This document shows, piece by piece, positions 1-7,907 of a DNA stretch of 28,864 nt (within the stretch, counting starts at the first letter, position 1; each line of letters starts with the position of its first letter). The DNA is from a virus. Location of the stretch: the IMG/VR virus record IMGVR_UViG_3300034375_002708, positions 1 to 28,864 of that record, one strand, 5' to 3'. The notes under the pieces were generated by a model. That model was not told the DNA's origin, searched no databases, and worked only from the letters and a program-made list of their open reading frames with translations. A program made the position numbers and the translations under genes.

Positions 1-1
1 T

Positions 2-247
2 ACTTATTCGAGTTTTTCAAGAGGTGAAAAAATAAAAATAGCGTTGGCTTACAAAACAAATGATTTTGCTTTGTATGTGAACGGCACACAAGCGGGAACA
101 AATACAAGTGCATCCACAAGCGGTACACTCTCTCAATTTGCATTTAATAGTGGTGCTACATCGCAAAAATATCAAGGCAATGTGTATCAAGCAATCCTAT
201 TCCCTACCCGTTTAACAAATGACCAATTACAAGAATTAACAAAATGA
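2..247 (+). CDS. Tail fibre / receptor-binding protein, C-terminal part (5' end outside window)
   Basis: The frame is open from the first bases of the window to the TGA at 245-247, so the gene begins upstream and only its last 81 codons are visible. The TTG at 44 is probably not the start, because residues before it (KIKIALAYKTNDFALYVNG) align with KIALAYKANDFALYVNG near the end of the next gene. The fragment resembles the last strands of a LamG/concanavalin-like jelly roll and ends with FPTRLTNDQLQEL, again shared with the neighbour (FPTRLTNDELATL). Likely role: distal tail protein contacting the host surface. It overlaps the next gene by ATGA. The family call is inference from the paralogy and tail context. 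Confidence 0.75.
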   Translation, partial: TYSSFSRGEKIKIALAYKTNDFALYVNGTQAGTNTSASTSGTLSQFAFNSGATSQKYQGNVYQAILFPTRLTNDQLQELTK

Positions 248-1968
248 GTTTATTAAATAAAGCGAGTTTAATACAAATACCAAGCGGCTACAAAGATGGC
301 ACGTTATATAGTGCCAAGCCAACTAACGGAGATGGAGATTTCACGTTTAGTCGTGGTTCTAACTTAGCGGCAACAAGAGTTAATAGTGAGGGGTTAATAG
401 AGAAGGGTAGGGAGAATCTGTTGCTTCAATCAAATACGTTTGATACTACTTGGTATAATTCGGGTACTGCTTTGACTTCGGGTCAAGCAGGATATGATGG
501 TACAAACGATGCTTGGTTGGCATCAAGAGGTGGTGGGTATAATTATGTGGCTCAAGACATTTCAACAAGCGGAGTACAATCCTACTCAATATACGCAAAG
601 GTTGGTTCTTTTGATTGGATTTATGTAAGAGTGCAAAACTCTGCATCGGCTTATAGAGGTGCTTATTTTGATTTATCAAGCGGTTCGGTTGGCACAGTTG
701 AGAGTGGTATTATAGACACTAAAATTGAAGCCGCAGGAAACGGATATTACCGATGCACTATTATATTCAACGAGAGTCTTAACAGAGTTTTATTTTACCC
801 AGTGCCAAGCAACAACGGAGTTGGAACAGGTGGTACAGGAACTATCTACATCCAAGACGCTCAGTTAGAACTCGGCTTAGTTAGTACAGACGTAATCACT
901 ACAACCACCACAACTGCACAAGCGGGTATTCTTGAGGATATGCCACGCCTTGACTATTCGGGTGGGGCTACTTGTCCAAGTCTTTTGTTAGAGCCTCAGA
1001 GGAGTAATTTGGCTTTGTATAGTGAGCAGTTTGATAATGCTTATTGGGGAAAGACTGCTGGTACAACAATTACAGCAAATACCACAATTAGTCCAGATGG
1101 GTATACAAATGCCTACACTATTGCCTTTGCCGCTGGTGGGGATAGCGTTAATAAAATCATATCTACTGGTTTAAGCGTAGTAAGCGGAACAACTTACACA
1201 ATCTCTGTATTTACAAAAAGCACTACGCAAGTCATTTTCTTTGGTGGAGCAACGGGCGGAACGGGAACAAATGTTTATAATGGTTCCGTAGATTACGGGA
1301 ACGGATGGTATAGGCAAAGCGTTACCCGCACTTGGAGTGCTTCGGGAACCGTAAACGTTCAAGTTGTTTTATCATTGCCTTCGGCTGGTTCAACAATCGC
1401 CTACGGATTCCAAGCAGAACTCGGAAGTTACCCAACATCCTACATACCTACCTATGGTAGTAGTGTGACGAGGTCGGCTGATTCTTGTAGTAAGACGGGT
1501 ATTAGTTCGTTGATTGGGCAAACGGAGGGTGTGCTTTATGCGGAGGTTGATTTAAATGTCAAGATAGAAAGCGGTTCTCCCGTTTCTGGTATTTTGACTA
1601 CAAACAACAATGTAAGTGACTTGCAAAATTGTATTATTTTAGGAGTTGAAAGAAATGCTTCTGGAACAAATAGCATTTATTGTCTTGTTCAAGTTTCAAA
1701 CGTGACTCAAGCGGCATTGTTTGGGTCAAGTATCACAAGTGGAAACTACAAAATAGCATTGGCGTACAAGGCGAACGATTTTGCACTTTATGTTAATGGG
1801 GTGCAAGTTGCGACCGATACAAGCGGAAGTGTACCAACAACAAGCCAAGTTTTGATAGGCACAAGAAGAAATTCGGACAACTTCACTTTGGCAGATAGAG
1901 TATCCCAAGCAATCGTATTCCCCACACGACTAACCAACGACGAATTAGCCACACTAACAACAATATAA
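244..1968 (+). CDS. Tail fibre / adhesin with tandem carbohydrate-binding-like modules
   Basis: 574 aa. Residues 1-56 carry a segment common in tail proteins of these phages (SLIQIPSGYKDGTLYS, FTFSRGS, ATRVNSEGLIE). Two related beta-rich modules follow, one from about residue 57 (ENLLLQSNTFDTTWYN) and one from about 250 (RSNLALYSEQFDNAYWGK). A final LamG-like domain occupies about 425-574 and is paralogous to the preceding partial gene. The modules are rich in Gly, Ser and Thr, as expected for a secreted or virion beta-sandwich protein. Likely role: receptor or surface-glycan binding at the tail tip. The start ATG overlaps the upstream stop (ATGA). No enzymatic motif was recognised, so depolymerase activity is not claimed. 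Confidence 0.8.
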   Translation: MSLLNKASLIQIPSGYKDGTLYSAKPTNGDGDFTFSRGSNLAATRVNSEGLIEKGRENLLLQSNTFDTTWYNSGTALTSGQAGYDGTNDAWLASRGGGYNYVAQDISTSGVQSYSIYAKVGSFDWIYVRVQNSASAYRGAYFDLSSGSVGTVESGIIDTKIEAAGNGYYRCTIIFNESLNRVLFYPVPSNNGVGTGGTGTIYIQDAQLELGLVSTDVITTTTTTAQAGILEDMPRLDYSGGATCPSLLLEPQRSNLALYSEQFDNAYWGKTAGTTITANTTISPDGYTNAYTIAFAAGGDSVNKIISTGLSVVSGTTYTISVFTKSTTQVIFFGGATGGTGTNVYNGSVDYGNGWYRQSVTRTWSASGTVNVQVVLSLPSAGSTIAYGFQAELGSYPTSYIPTYGSSVTRSADSCSKTGISSLIGQTEGVLYAEVDLNVKIESGSPVSGILTTNNNVSDLQNCIILGVERNASGTNSIYCLVQVSNVTQAALFGSSITSGNYKIALAYKANDFALYVNGVQVATDTSGSVPTTSQVLIGTRRNSDNFTLADRVSQAIVFPTRLTNDELATLTTI

Positions 1969-1969
1969 A

Positions 1970-2332
1970 ATGTTCAGAAAATATTCATTTACAAACGAAA
2001 CAGAAGCCAACACCTACATCGATGGATTAGGAGTTGACGAAGATGGTAACCCAAGCCATCCTCATAGCATCGTGCGATTGGGTAATATAGTCCTTGAAGA
2101 AGGCACATACGATAGCGAAGGCGAAGTAATAACCGAACCCGTTCTTTCAAGTAAATACCACGTTGATGTTTTGTGGAAAGGTGATTCGGTAAGTTCTTGG
2201 GATTCTAAAATAGTATGGTGTCCACCGATGGGCGTTCATACGTTTGGTTCATCAAGGGCAATCGCTGAATGGACTGAAAAGTGTAAAGAACTACATCCTG
2301 AGTATTTCCCCGAACCAAGTGAAGAGATATGA
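1970..2332 (+). CDS. Hypothetical acidic protein of tail-fibre operon
   Basis: 120 aa, no family recognised with certainty. It begins one base after the tail-fibre stop and overlaps the next ATG by 4 bp, so it belongs to the same transcription unit. It is acidic and rich in Trp and aromatic residues (DVLWKGDSVSSWDSKIVW), contains WCPPMGVHTFGSSRA and ends EYFPEPSEEI. It has no signal peptide or membrane segment. Small proteins of this kind between fibre and holin genes are often tail-fibre accessory or chaperone proteins, but that role is only a positional guess here. Confidence 0.7.
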   Translation: MFRKYSFTNETEANTYIDGLGVDEDGNPSHPHSIVRLGNIVLEEGTYDSEGEVITEPVLSSKYHVDVLWKGDSVSSWDSKIVWCPPMGVHTFGSSRAIAEWTEKCKELHPEYFPEPSEEI

Positions 2333-2625
2333 AAACCTTTTTAGACGAAATAGGAATAAATATAATGCAATCAATAGCGGGACTTTTCGGCTCGTTGTTG
2401 CTATTGGGTAAGGGTTCGGCAAAGAATATCAAGCAGACGTTTTTTGCTATCATCACGGGCGTTGCAAGTGCTAACTACATCACACCCGTTGTATGTTCGG
2501 CATTGTCTATATCAGAAACGAACTATCAAAATGGTGTTGCTTTTATTCTTGGGTTCTTAGGACTTAAAGGAGTTGAGGCGGTGGCAAAAAGATTCTTTAA
2601 AGAAAAAATCGATGCAGATAATTAA
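2329..2625 (+). CDS. Small membrane protein, holin candidate
   Basis: 98 aa. Hydrophobic segments lie at about residues 13-27 (MQSIAGLFGSLLLLGKG), 38-58 and 68-80, with a charged C-terminal tail (KRFFKEKIDADN). Size and topology fit a phage holin, which would permeabilise the inner membrane at the time of lysis; the endolysin is about 4.7 kb downstream on the same strand. The start ATG overlaps the previous stop and the end overlaps the next gene by 14 bp. The holin call is inference from topology and neighbours; it could be another small membrane protein. Confidence 0.55.
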   Translation: MKTFLDEIGINIMQSIAGLFGSLLLLGKGSAKNIKQTFFAIITGVASANYITPVVCSALSISETNYQNGVAFILGFLGLKGVEAVAKRFFKEKIDADN

Positions 2626-2896
2626 CGAAATAGCAAACCTTTTAATATGCGTCAATGCGACGTTGTTTTACATCTTCGTTTTTGGGCGTGATGTAAAGGC
2701 ATTGGCTAAACTAAACTTGATCGAACAAGCCATGTTAAGAGTGGGCTTGGCAATCCCAGCATTAGGGGCGTTGTATAACGTTCTAACGGCTCAATACCCA
2801 CCGATTCCCGAAATACTTATAAATATTGGATATGCCTCGTTGTGGACATGGGCTTCGATGTTTCATTATAATACTTTTGTAAAGAATGGAAAATAA
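2612..2896 (+). CDS. Small membrane protein, second holin-like candidate
   Basis: 94 aa from the ATG at 2612. An upstream in-frame TTG at 2573 would add 13 residues lying wholly inside the previous gene and is less likely. Three hydrophobic stretches are visible (about residues 5-25, 41-57 and 68-83), with a short basic C-terminus (TFVKNGK). It is placed directly after another small membrane protein and overlaps the portal start by 11 bp. It may act with the upstream protein as a holin/antiholin pair or be an unrelated membrane protein. No family motif was recognised. Confidence 0.6.
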   Translation: MQIINEIANLLICVNATLFYIFVFGRDVKALAKLNLIEQAMLRVGLAIPALGALYNVLTAQYPPIPEILINIGYASLWTWASMFHYNTFVKNGK

Positions 2897-4667
2897 CTTC
2901 ATACGGATAAACTTTGCGGAAAGCAAAATCCCAATCTTCAAGGAGAACAAATCAAAAGGCTTCTTGACTTATGGTGCGGATAATGCTTATCCTCAAATGT
3001 TGATTGATCTATTTAACAGCTCACCAAAGCACGGAGCAATAGTAACTCAGAAAGCTGACTTCATTGCTGGTGATAAAACCGAAATTGTAGCATACAACAC
3101 AGAGGATGTTGCAAAAGCAAACGAGGCATTAGATTCAATTAACGCCTATGAAGATTTTGACAGCCTCAAATCAAAAATTGCTCAAGACCTTGAGTTGTTT
3201 GATGGGTTTGCTTTAGAAATCATCTGGAACAAAGCAAAAACTAAAATAGCTGAGATTTATCATTTGCCTTTTCAGAATGTCCGTCACTCATTAGATGGTC
3301 ATTATTTATACGCTGAAGATTGGACTGCAAGAAAAGTTGAGCCTGAACATTATTATCCTTGGAATCCCAACACGAGAGAATCTAAGCAAGTGTATTATTT
3401 TAAGATGTACAAAGCAGGATGTGGTGAATATCCAACAGCACCATACCAATCAGCTCTTAAATACATCGAGATAGACACAGAGATTGCCAACTTCCATTTG
3501 AACAGCATCAAGTCAGGCTTTTCTGCTCAGACGCTTTTACAATTGTTTAAGGGCATTCCGTCACCAGAGGAAGCTCGTCAAACAATCAGAAGATTTAAAG
3601 ACAACTTTAGCGGAACAGATAACGCTGGAAGTATTATCATTCAGTTCAACGATCCGAATGAAACTCCTTCAGTAGTTAACAACCTTGCACCATCAGACTT
3701 TGACAAGCAATTCGACATTCTGAACAACACAGTCCAAGAGGAGATTTTGATGAGTCACAGAGTTACTTCTCCAATGCTTTTCGGTATCAAGACAGAGGGG
3801 CAACTTGGAGGGCGTAACGAGTTAATTGAAGCGTTTGAGGCTTTCCAAACTTCCTACATTGAGCCAAGACAGAATCAAATGGATAGAGCCTTGAGTTCTA
3901 TATTTAAATACATTACACCTGTCAAGCTTAAAACTAAAAACAAGCCACCGATTGGACTTGACTACATTGAACTATTTGAGAAAGGCATCATTGACAGAGA
4001 TGAGGCTCGTATTGAGTTAGGAATGTCAGCTACAACAGCAATGTCTGAACAAGTAAAATGTGAGAGCTGTGAGAATCCTTTTGGATGGGATGATGACAAA
4101 GATTTAAAAGTTTTTGCTGAGTTTGGTGAAGATGCTGACAATTTTGAGTCAGTACCCTTGGAGTTCGGAGATGCTCTACAAGCGATGATTTTGCAGTGGC
4201 TGTATAGTAACGAGGGAATCACCTTAGAAACGCTCTCTAACAACATTAAAAAGCCTGTGGAGGAGATAATGCGAGAGGTTGATGATATGGCACAAAGAGG
4301 CTTGATTGAATCTGTTGAGGATGGTTTTAAAATCACACCTGAAGGAACAACCACTCTTGAAAATTCAAATGTAGGAACAGAGATTGTGACTCGTTACACT
4401 TATGAGAAAGCACCGGGAATAAGCGGAGGCGATTTGTTGCCTACATCTCGTGACTTTTGTCAGAGAATGATAAGACTCAACCGAGTTTACACAAGGGAAG
4501 AAATTGACCAAATATCTGTGATTCTTGCAAGGGAATACAATGATCCTGGTTATTCAGCTTGGAAAAGACGAGGTGGATGGATGACAATCAAAGGCACAAC
4601 CACTCACGTTCCATATTGCAGACACATTTGGCAACCACAATTATTAAGAAGAAGAATCAATGGCTAA
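2886..4667 (+). CDS. Portal protein with C-terminal winged-helix and CRHxW extension
   Basis: 593 aa. Residues 1 to about 390 form a portal of the PBSX/HK97-like type seen in Bacteroidetes phages: YGADNAYPQMLIDLF near the N-terminus, DGFALEIIW, and the stretch SHRVTSPMLFGIKTEGQLGG in the second half. The portal dodecamer sits at the capsid vertex, takes up DNA through the terminase and joins the neck. After about residue 395 the protein continues with a CxxC (CESCENPFGWD), a winged-helix-like segment (LETLSNNIKKPVEEIMREV, RGLIESVEDGFKIT) and a C-terminal block with TSRDFCQRMIRLNRVYTREE, RRGGWMT and PYCRHIW. That last block is often found on head protease or head-morphogenesis proteins of related phages. 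It overlaps the next gene by 8 bp. Confidence 0.85.
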   Translation: MENNFIRINFAESKIPIFKENKSKGFLTYGADNAYPQMLIDLFNSSPKHGAIVTQKADFIAGDKTEIVAYNTEDVAKANEALDSINAYEDFDSLKSKIAQDLELFDGFALEIIWNKAKTKIAEIYHLPFQNVRHSLDGHYLYAEDWTARKVEPEHYYPWNPNTRESKQVYYFKMYKAGCGEYPTAPYQSALKYIEIDTEIANFHLNSIKSGFSAQTLLQLFKGIPSPEEARQTIRRFKDNFSGTDNAGSIIIQFNDPNETPSVVNNLAPSDFDKQFDILNNTVQEEILMSHRVTSPMLFGIKTEGQLGGRNELIEAFEAFQTSYIEPRQNQMDRALSSIFKYITPVKLKTKNKPPIGLDYIELFEKGIIDRDEARIELGMSATTAMSEQVKCESCENPFGWDDDKDLKVFAEFGEDADNFESVPLEFGDALQAMILQWLYSNEGITLETLSNNIKKPVEEIMREVDDMAQRGLIESVEDGFKITPEGTTTLENSNVGTEIVTRYTYEKAPGISGGDLLPTSRDFCQRMIRLNRVYTREEIDQISVILAREYNDPGYSAWKRRGGWMTIKGTTTHVPYCRHIWQPQLLRRRING

Positions 4668-5223
4668 CTTTGTTTATTTTATATCGACTCAATACCTACG
4701 AGATAATTCACCTATCAATGAAAATGTTGATCCTAAGCTTTTAAAATCTGCAATCAAGGAAGCTCAAGAGATTTACATTCGTGATGTGATTGGCTCGGGT
4801 ATTTATGATGAGTTGCAAGATCAGGCATATAACGACACTCTGACAAGTGACAACAGAACATTGTTAGATTCATACATTGCACCTTGTTTGAAATACTACT
4901 CACTCACTGAGTCAATGTTGCCAATGACGTTCAAGTTCATGAATAAGTCAGTAGCGACTCGCAACTCTGAGAATGCCACACCGATTACAACAAGTGAATT
5001 GACACAGATAGAGCAGAGATACAGAGATAAGGCGGAGTATTATGCAGAACGATTAAGAGATTATTTAAGAGAGAATCCAACATTATATCCTAAGTTCTTG
5101 AATCCTGGAAGTGGTTTTGATGTAATTCGACCAAAGAATACAGCATTGTTTGGAGGCATTTATATGCCGGGTACAAGTGATGACTGCTTCTACAATTACG
5201 ATTTCCCTAATGACGAAGAATAA
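4660..5223 (+). CDS. Head-tail connector / neck protein (DUF6712-like)
   Basis: 187 aa, mostly helical. It follows the portal with an 8-bp overlap, the usual place for the head-completion adaptor. The N-terminal part (FISTQYLRDNSPI, LKSAIKEAQEIYIRDVIG, LYD/YDEL-type segment) and the later AEYYAERLRDYLRENPTLYP resemble the helical head-tail adaptor proteins of Bacteroidetes phages. These dock under the portal ring and close the capsid after packaging. Family naming is from memory and not searched; the neck assignment is mainly from position and fold-like pattern. Confidence 0.65.
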   Translation: MANFVYFISTQYLRDNSPINENVDPKLLKSAIKEAQEIYIRDVIGSGIYDELQDQAYNDTLTSDNRTLLDSYIAPCLKYYSLTESMLPMTFKFMNKSVATRNSENATPITTSELTQIEQRYRDKAEYYAERLRDYLRENPTLYPKFLNPGSGFDVIRPKNTALFGGIYMPGTSDDCFYNYDFPNDEE

Positions 5224-5258
5224 ATGGAGGCTAAAAAACGAAGCCAAACTGAAAAAGT

Positions 5259-5696
5259 ATGACGCTCAACCAAATCATCGAAAAGATAAAAACCCAAGCG
5301 GAAAGCCACAAGATGGTGGGAAAGTTCGCAGTGGGAGCAGAGTTTGACTTTGCAGTTGATGAAGTTAAATACTATCCTCTTGTGTGGTTAGTTCCAAATG
5401 GCTTCACATTTAACACAGAGCAGAAGGCAGTCAATTATGACTTCTCAATGCTTGTGATGGACAGACAATTTGAAAGCAGTTCTAACACCATTGAGGTTCT
5501 ATCAGACACGGCAGGGATTATTATCGACATTGTAACACTACTTAAAAGAAACGTAACCGATGCAGACTTTGAGATCGTGGTTAGCGGAAACGCTGAACCC
5601 TTTTTTGACTCCCGTACTGACGTTGTTGCTGGGCATGGTATTAGCTTTACTATTAACACGCCCTACCTCGAAAGCTACTGCGACATTCCAACGTGA
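5259..5696 (+). CDS. Neck / tail-terminator-like protein
   Basis: 145 aa. Alternating beta-rich segments (YYPLVWLVPNGFTF, NYDFSMLVMDRQFE) and a helix with ETLSDTAG-like spacing resemble small tail terminator or neck proteins. It directly follows the connector gene with only a 35-bp gap. The gap contains a 12-codon ORF (5224-5262) whose TGA overlaps this ATG. The function is inferred from position and secondary-structure pattern; no catalytic motif is present. The 3' part is overlapped in another frame by a hydrophobic ORF discussed in the findings. Confidence 0.6.
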   Translation: MTLNQIIEKIKTQAESHKMVGKFAVGAEFDFAVDEVKYYPLVWLVPNGFTFNTEQKAVNYDFSMLVMDRQFESSSNTIEVLSDTAGIIIDIVTLLKRNVTDADFEIVVSGNAEPFFDSRTDVVAGHGISFTINTPYLESYCDIPT

Positions 5697-5728
5697 TACG
5701 AGTAGAGTAATAATAATTAGAGAAATCT

Positions 5729-6052
5729 ATGCAGTTGACAAAGAAATTGATTCGCTCCGCAACATTTACTCTGATAGCATTAGCAGTGTTAATACCACAA
5801 AGAGCATTCTCTCAATTCTCAGACTCCACGATAAGAGAGATTAACGAGCGATTGATTGAGTTGCATGAATGCAGAAAGAAGCAAGAACTTTATATCAAGT
5901 TAGCACACAATGACTCGTTAACTATACATCGTCAAGACAGCATTATTCAAGAACTAATAATAGCCACTAATAACGAAAAAGAGGCTAAATATAGATATCA
6001 AAAAATATCAGCCTTATCAAGTGCTTTGCTCTTGTTGGCATTAATACTATGA
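5729..6052 (+). CDS. Envelope-spanning protein: signal peptide, coiled coil, C-terminal TM (spanin-like?)
   Basis: 107 aa. The N-terminus is a good Sec signal (basic MQLTKKLIR, hydrophobic FTLIALAVLI, then AFSQ as a likely SPase I site). A charged helical region with coiled-coil character follows (REINERLIELHECRKKQELY, IIQELIIATNNEKEAKYR). The protein ends in a hydrophobic stretch (ISALSSALLLLALIL), so it should lie in the periplasm anchored at its C-terminus. The topology recalls unimolecular spanins, but there is no lipobox Cys at the cleavage site, so outer-membrane linkage is not shown. It sits between neck genes and the lysis/phosphoesterase genes and overlaps the next ATG by 4 bp. Confidence 0.65.
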   Translation: MQLTKKLIRSATFTLIALAVLIPQRAFSQFSDSTIREINERLIELHECRKKQELYIKLAHNDSLTIHRQDSIIQELIIATNNEKEAKYRYQKISALSSALLLLALIL

Positions 6053-6900
6053 AAACAAATGTACACATCATCAGAAACACATTCGAGCCAAAAAAGGTAT
6101 TACTCATCTCTGACGCACACTGGGACAATCCAAAGTGTGACCGTGACCTACTTAGAAGCCATCTCGAAAAAGCAAAAGAAATCGGGGCGGACATATTGCT
6201 TAATGGCGATACCTTCTGTTTAATGCAGGGGGCTTACGATCCTCGTAAGAACAAGAACGACATCCGACCTGAACACAACAAAGCAAACTATTTAGATGCC
6301 GTTGTAAATGATGCGGTCAAATGGTTTTCTCCTTATGCTCATTTAATCAAGGTAGTCGGTTATGGTAACCACGAAACCAACATCTTAAAACGACAAGAAA
6401 CAGATGTGATTGAACGCTTTGTGTATGGGCTTAACTCAACCAATGACACCAATGTTGAAGTTGGTGGATATGGGGGTTGGATAATTTACAACTTTGCTCG
6501 TGAGAATAGCAATGGCAAAGTCAATTTCAATATCAAGTATTTCCACGGATCAGGTGGAGGCGGACCGGTAACGAAGGGAACAATTCAGTTTAACAGAATG
6601 CAGACTTTTGTTGAGGGTGCTGACCTTATTTGGATGGGGCATGTACACGAAGATCATGAATTAACGTACACAGTTGAACGACTGACTCATAACAACAAGG
6701 TAAGACTTAGAGATATTTTGATGGTTCGTACTGCAACTTATAAAGAGGAATACAACGATGGCAAGGGAGGTTGGCATGTGGAGAGAGGGGCAAGTCCAAA
6801 GCCTTTAGGTGGTAGATGGTTAGAAATGTACCCACAGAGAGTAATCAAAGACGGCAAAGAAGAAGTAAAAGTCAACGCATTTACATACAAGATAAGATGA
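6049..6900 (+). CDS. Calcineurin-like metallophosphoesterase
   Basis: 283 aa with all metallophosphoesterase blocks in order: SDAHWD (D22, H24), NGDTF (G53, D54), GNHE (106-109), a His in YFHGSGGGG (H166) and GHVH (197-200). These residues bind a dinuclear metal centre that hydrolyses phosphodiester or phosphomonoester bonds. The substrate cannot be told from sequence; phage members are variously proposed to act on nucleic acid ends, cyclic nucleotides or nucleotide signals. The DxH is followed by W and the Gly-rich loop after H166 is long. It is cytosolic, with no signal peptide. ATGA overlaps join it to both neighbours. Family call is firm; role is open. Confidence 0.9.
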   Translation: MKTNVHIIRNTFEPKKVLLISDAHWDNPKCDRDLLRSHLEKAKEIGADILLNGDTFCLMQGAYDPRKNKNDIRPEHNKANYLDAVVNDAVKWFSPYAHLIKVVGYGNHETNILKRQETDVIERFVYGLNSTNDTNVEVGGYGGWIIYNFARENSNGKVNFNIKYFHGSGGGGPVTKGTIQFNRMQTFVEGADLIWMGHVHEDHELTYTVERLTHNNKVRLRDILMVRTATYKEEYNDGKGGWHVERGASPKPLGGRWLEMYPQRVIKDGKEEVKVNAFTYKIR

Positions 6901-7136
6901 AGATAGAAGTGAACTACATATTCCGTGAAAACATGATTGATCCTATTTACGAACAGATAGGATTAGAAACAGAAGCACACGAAGTGGAAATAGTTGAACA
7001 GGGCGTTTTAGACTTGACAAAAGTGGTAGGAGCTTCACAATTTTACGAGATGACTCAAGTGTTTTGTGAGGGTTCTCATTCTTTTTATATAGATTTGCCT
7101 TACGAAGAGTTTAGATATATATGGCTGACAACGTGA
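6897..7136 (+). CDS. Hypothetical 79-aa acidic protein
   Basis: The start is placed at the ATG at 6897, which overlaps the phosphoesterase stop (ATGA); an upstream in-frame ATG at 6816 lies inside that gene and is unlikely. The protein is acidic (EIGLETEAHEVEIVEQG-type composition) with no Cys cluster, signal or membrane segment. It overlaps the next gene by 16 bp. I do not recognise a family. It probably is co-expressed with the phosphoesterase. Confidence 0.65.
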   Translation: MKIEVNYIFRENMIDPIYEQIGLETEAHEVEIVEQGVLDLTKVVGASQFYEMTQVFCEGSHSFYIDLPYEEFRYIWLTT

Positions 7137-7339
7137 ACAATCCTACCCACTATGCAGGGGAGATTGAATGTATAGAATGTATTAAAGCACAAATGAGTTA
7201 TGAAGAATTTAAAGGTTATTTACGGGGTAATTCTCTTAAGTATATGTGGCGTTATAATCGTAAAAACGGAATGGAAGACCTGCAAAAAGCAGAGTGGTAT
7301 CTCAAAAGATTACAAAAAGAAATACAAGACCATGGGTAA
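7121..7339 (+). CDS. DUF3310 family protein
   Basis: 72 aa. The N-terminal NNPTHYAGEIECIECI, the central GNSLKYMWRYNRKNG and the C-terminal DLQKAEWYLKRLQKEI are the hallmark blocks of DUF3310 (SaV-like), a small helical family common in tailed phages, sometimes called a nucleotide-kinase-like protein although no kinase motif is present here. Biochemical function is unsettled. It overlaps the genes on both sides. Confidence 0.88.
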   Translation: MADNVNNPTHYAGEIECIECIKAQMSYEEFKGYLRGNSLKYMWRYNRKNGMEDLQKAEWYLKRLQKEIQDHG

Positions 7340-7907
7340 TATAAACAACGCAAACATCGACTACATCCTCAAGTGGGAGGGTGGACTTAGTAAACATTCA
7401 AAAGATTCAGCATCGTCAGACTGTGTGCCTGATGGCTCTGGCGTACATACGAACCGAGGAATCACTTGGAAATCTTGGAAGGCTCAGTTTTCAGATTCTC
7501 CTGAATCAATAAAGAGATTCTATGAGATGAATCACGATGATTGGAAAAAAATCTACAAACTATACTGGGATGGCATCAAGGCAGATGATATTGAATCCGA
7601 TTTAATCGCTGAGTTTTGGGCTGATTTTGCTTGGGGTTCTGGTGTTTACGGAGCAGCCAAGCAGTTGCAGAAATTCATCGTATCAGAGGGTTTTAACATT
7701 GCAGTGGATGGGAAGGTAGGGAAGAACACTTTGAGTGCCTTAAATCGCCTTATAATCATGAAAGGAGAGGACTATATCTACTTAAAGAGTTACGACCATA
7801 GAGTTGACTTCTTGAGAGGGCTTGATTCATTCAAGCATTTTGGTCGTGGATGGATCAGCAGATTAAAGGACTTTCACAACTACGCACTAAGTAAATTGAA
7901 TGGCTGA
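7332..7907 (+). CDS. Endolysin, GH108 lysozyme with peptidoglycan-binding domain
   Basis: 191 aa from the ATG at 7332; longer in-frame starts lie inside the DUF3310 gene. The N-terminal WEGGLS gives the GH108 catalytic Glu (E16), followed by GSGVHTNRGITWKSW, the usual substrate-groove loop. The C-terminal half (AAKQLQKFI, IAVDGKVGKNTLSALNRL, DFLRGLDSFKHFGRGWISRL) matches the family's predicted peptidoglycan-binding domain. The enzyme cuts the glycan strands of the cell wall for lysis. There is no signal peptide, so export depends on a holin. It overlaps the neighbours by 8 bp on each side. The loop contains a Cys (SSDCVPDGSG) and lacks the commoner double Gly before TN. Confidence 0.9.
   Translation: MGNINNANIDYILKWEGGLSKHSKDSASSDCVPDGSGVHTNRGITWKSWKAQFSDSPESIKRFYEMNHDDWKKIYKLYWDGIKADDIESDLIAEFWADFAWGSGVYGAAKQLQKFIVSEGFNIAVDGKVGKNTLSALNRLIIMKGEDYIYLKSYDHRVDFLRGLDSFKHFGRGWISRLKDFHNYALSKLNG

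Noticed and set aside
3962-4354. 130-aa ORF on the minus strand inside the portal gene
   Set aside because: Serine-rich composition with no motif, wholly antisense to a well supported gene, and no other minus-strand gene is supported in the window.
5224-5262. 12-codon ORF whose stop overlaps the ATG of the neck gene
   Set aside because: Could allow translational coupling, and a GGAGG lies at its start, but it is too short to separate from chance.
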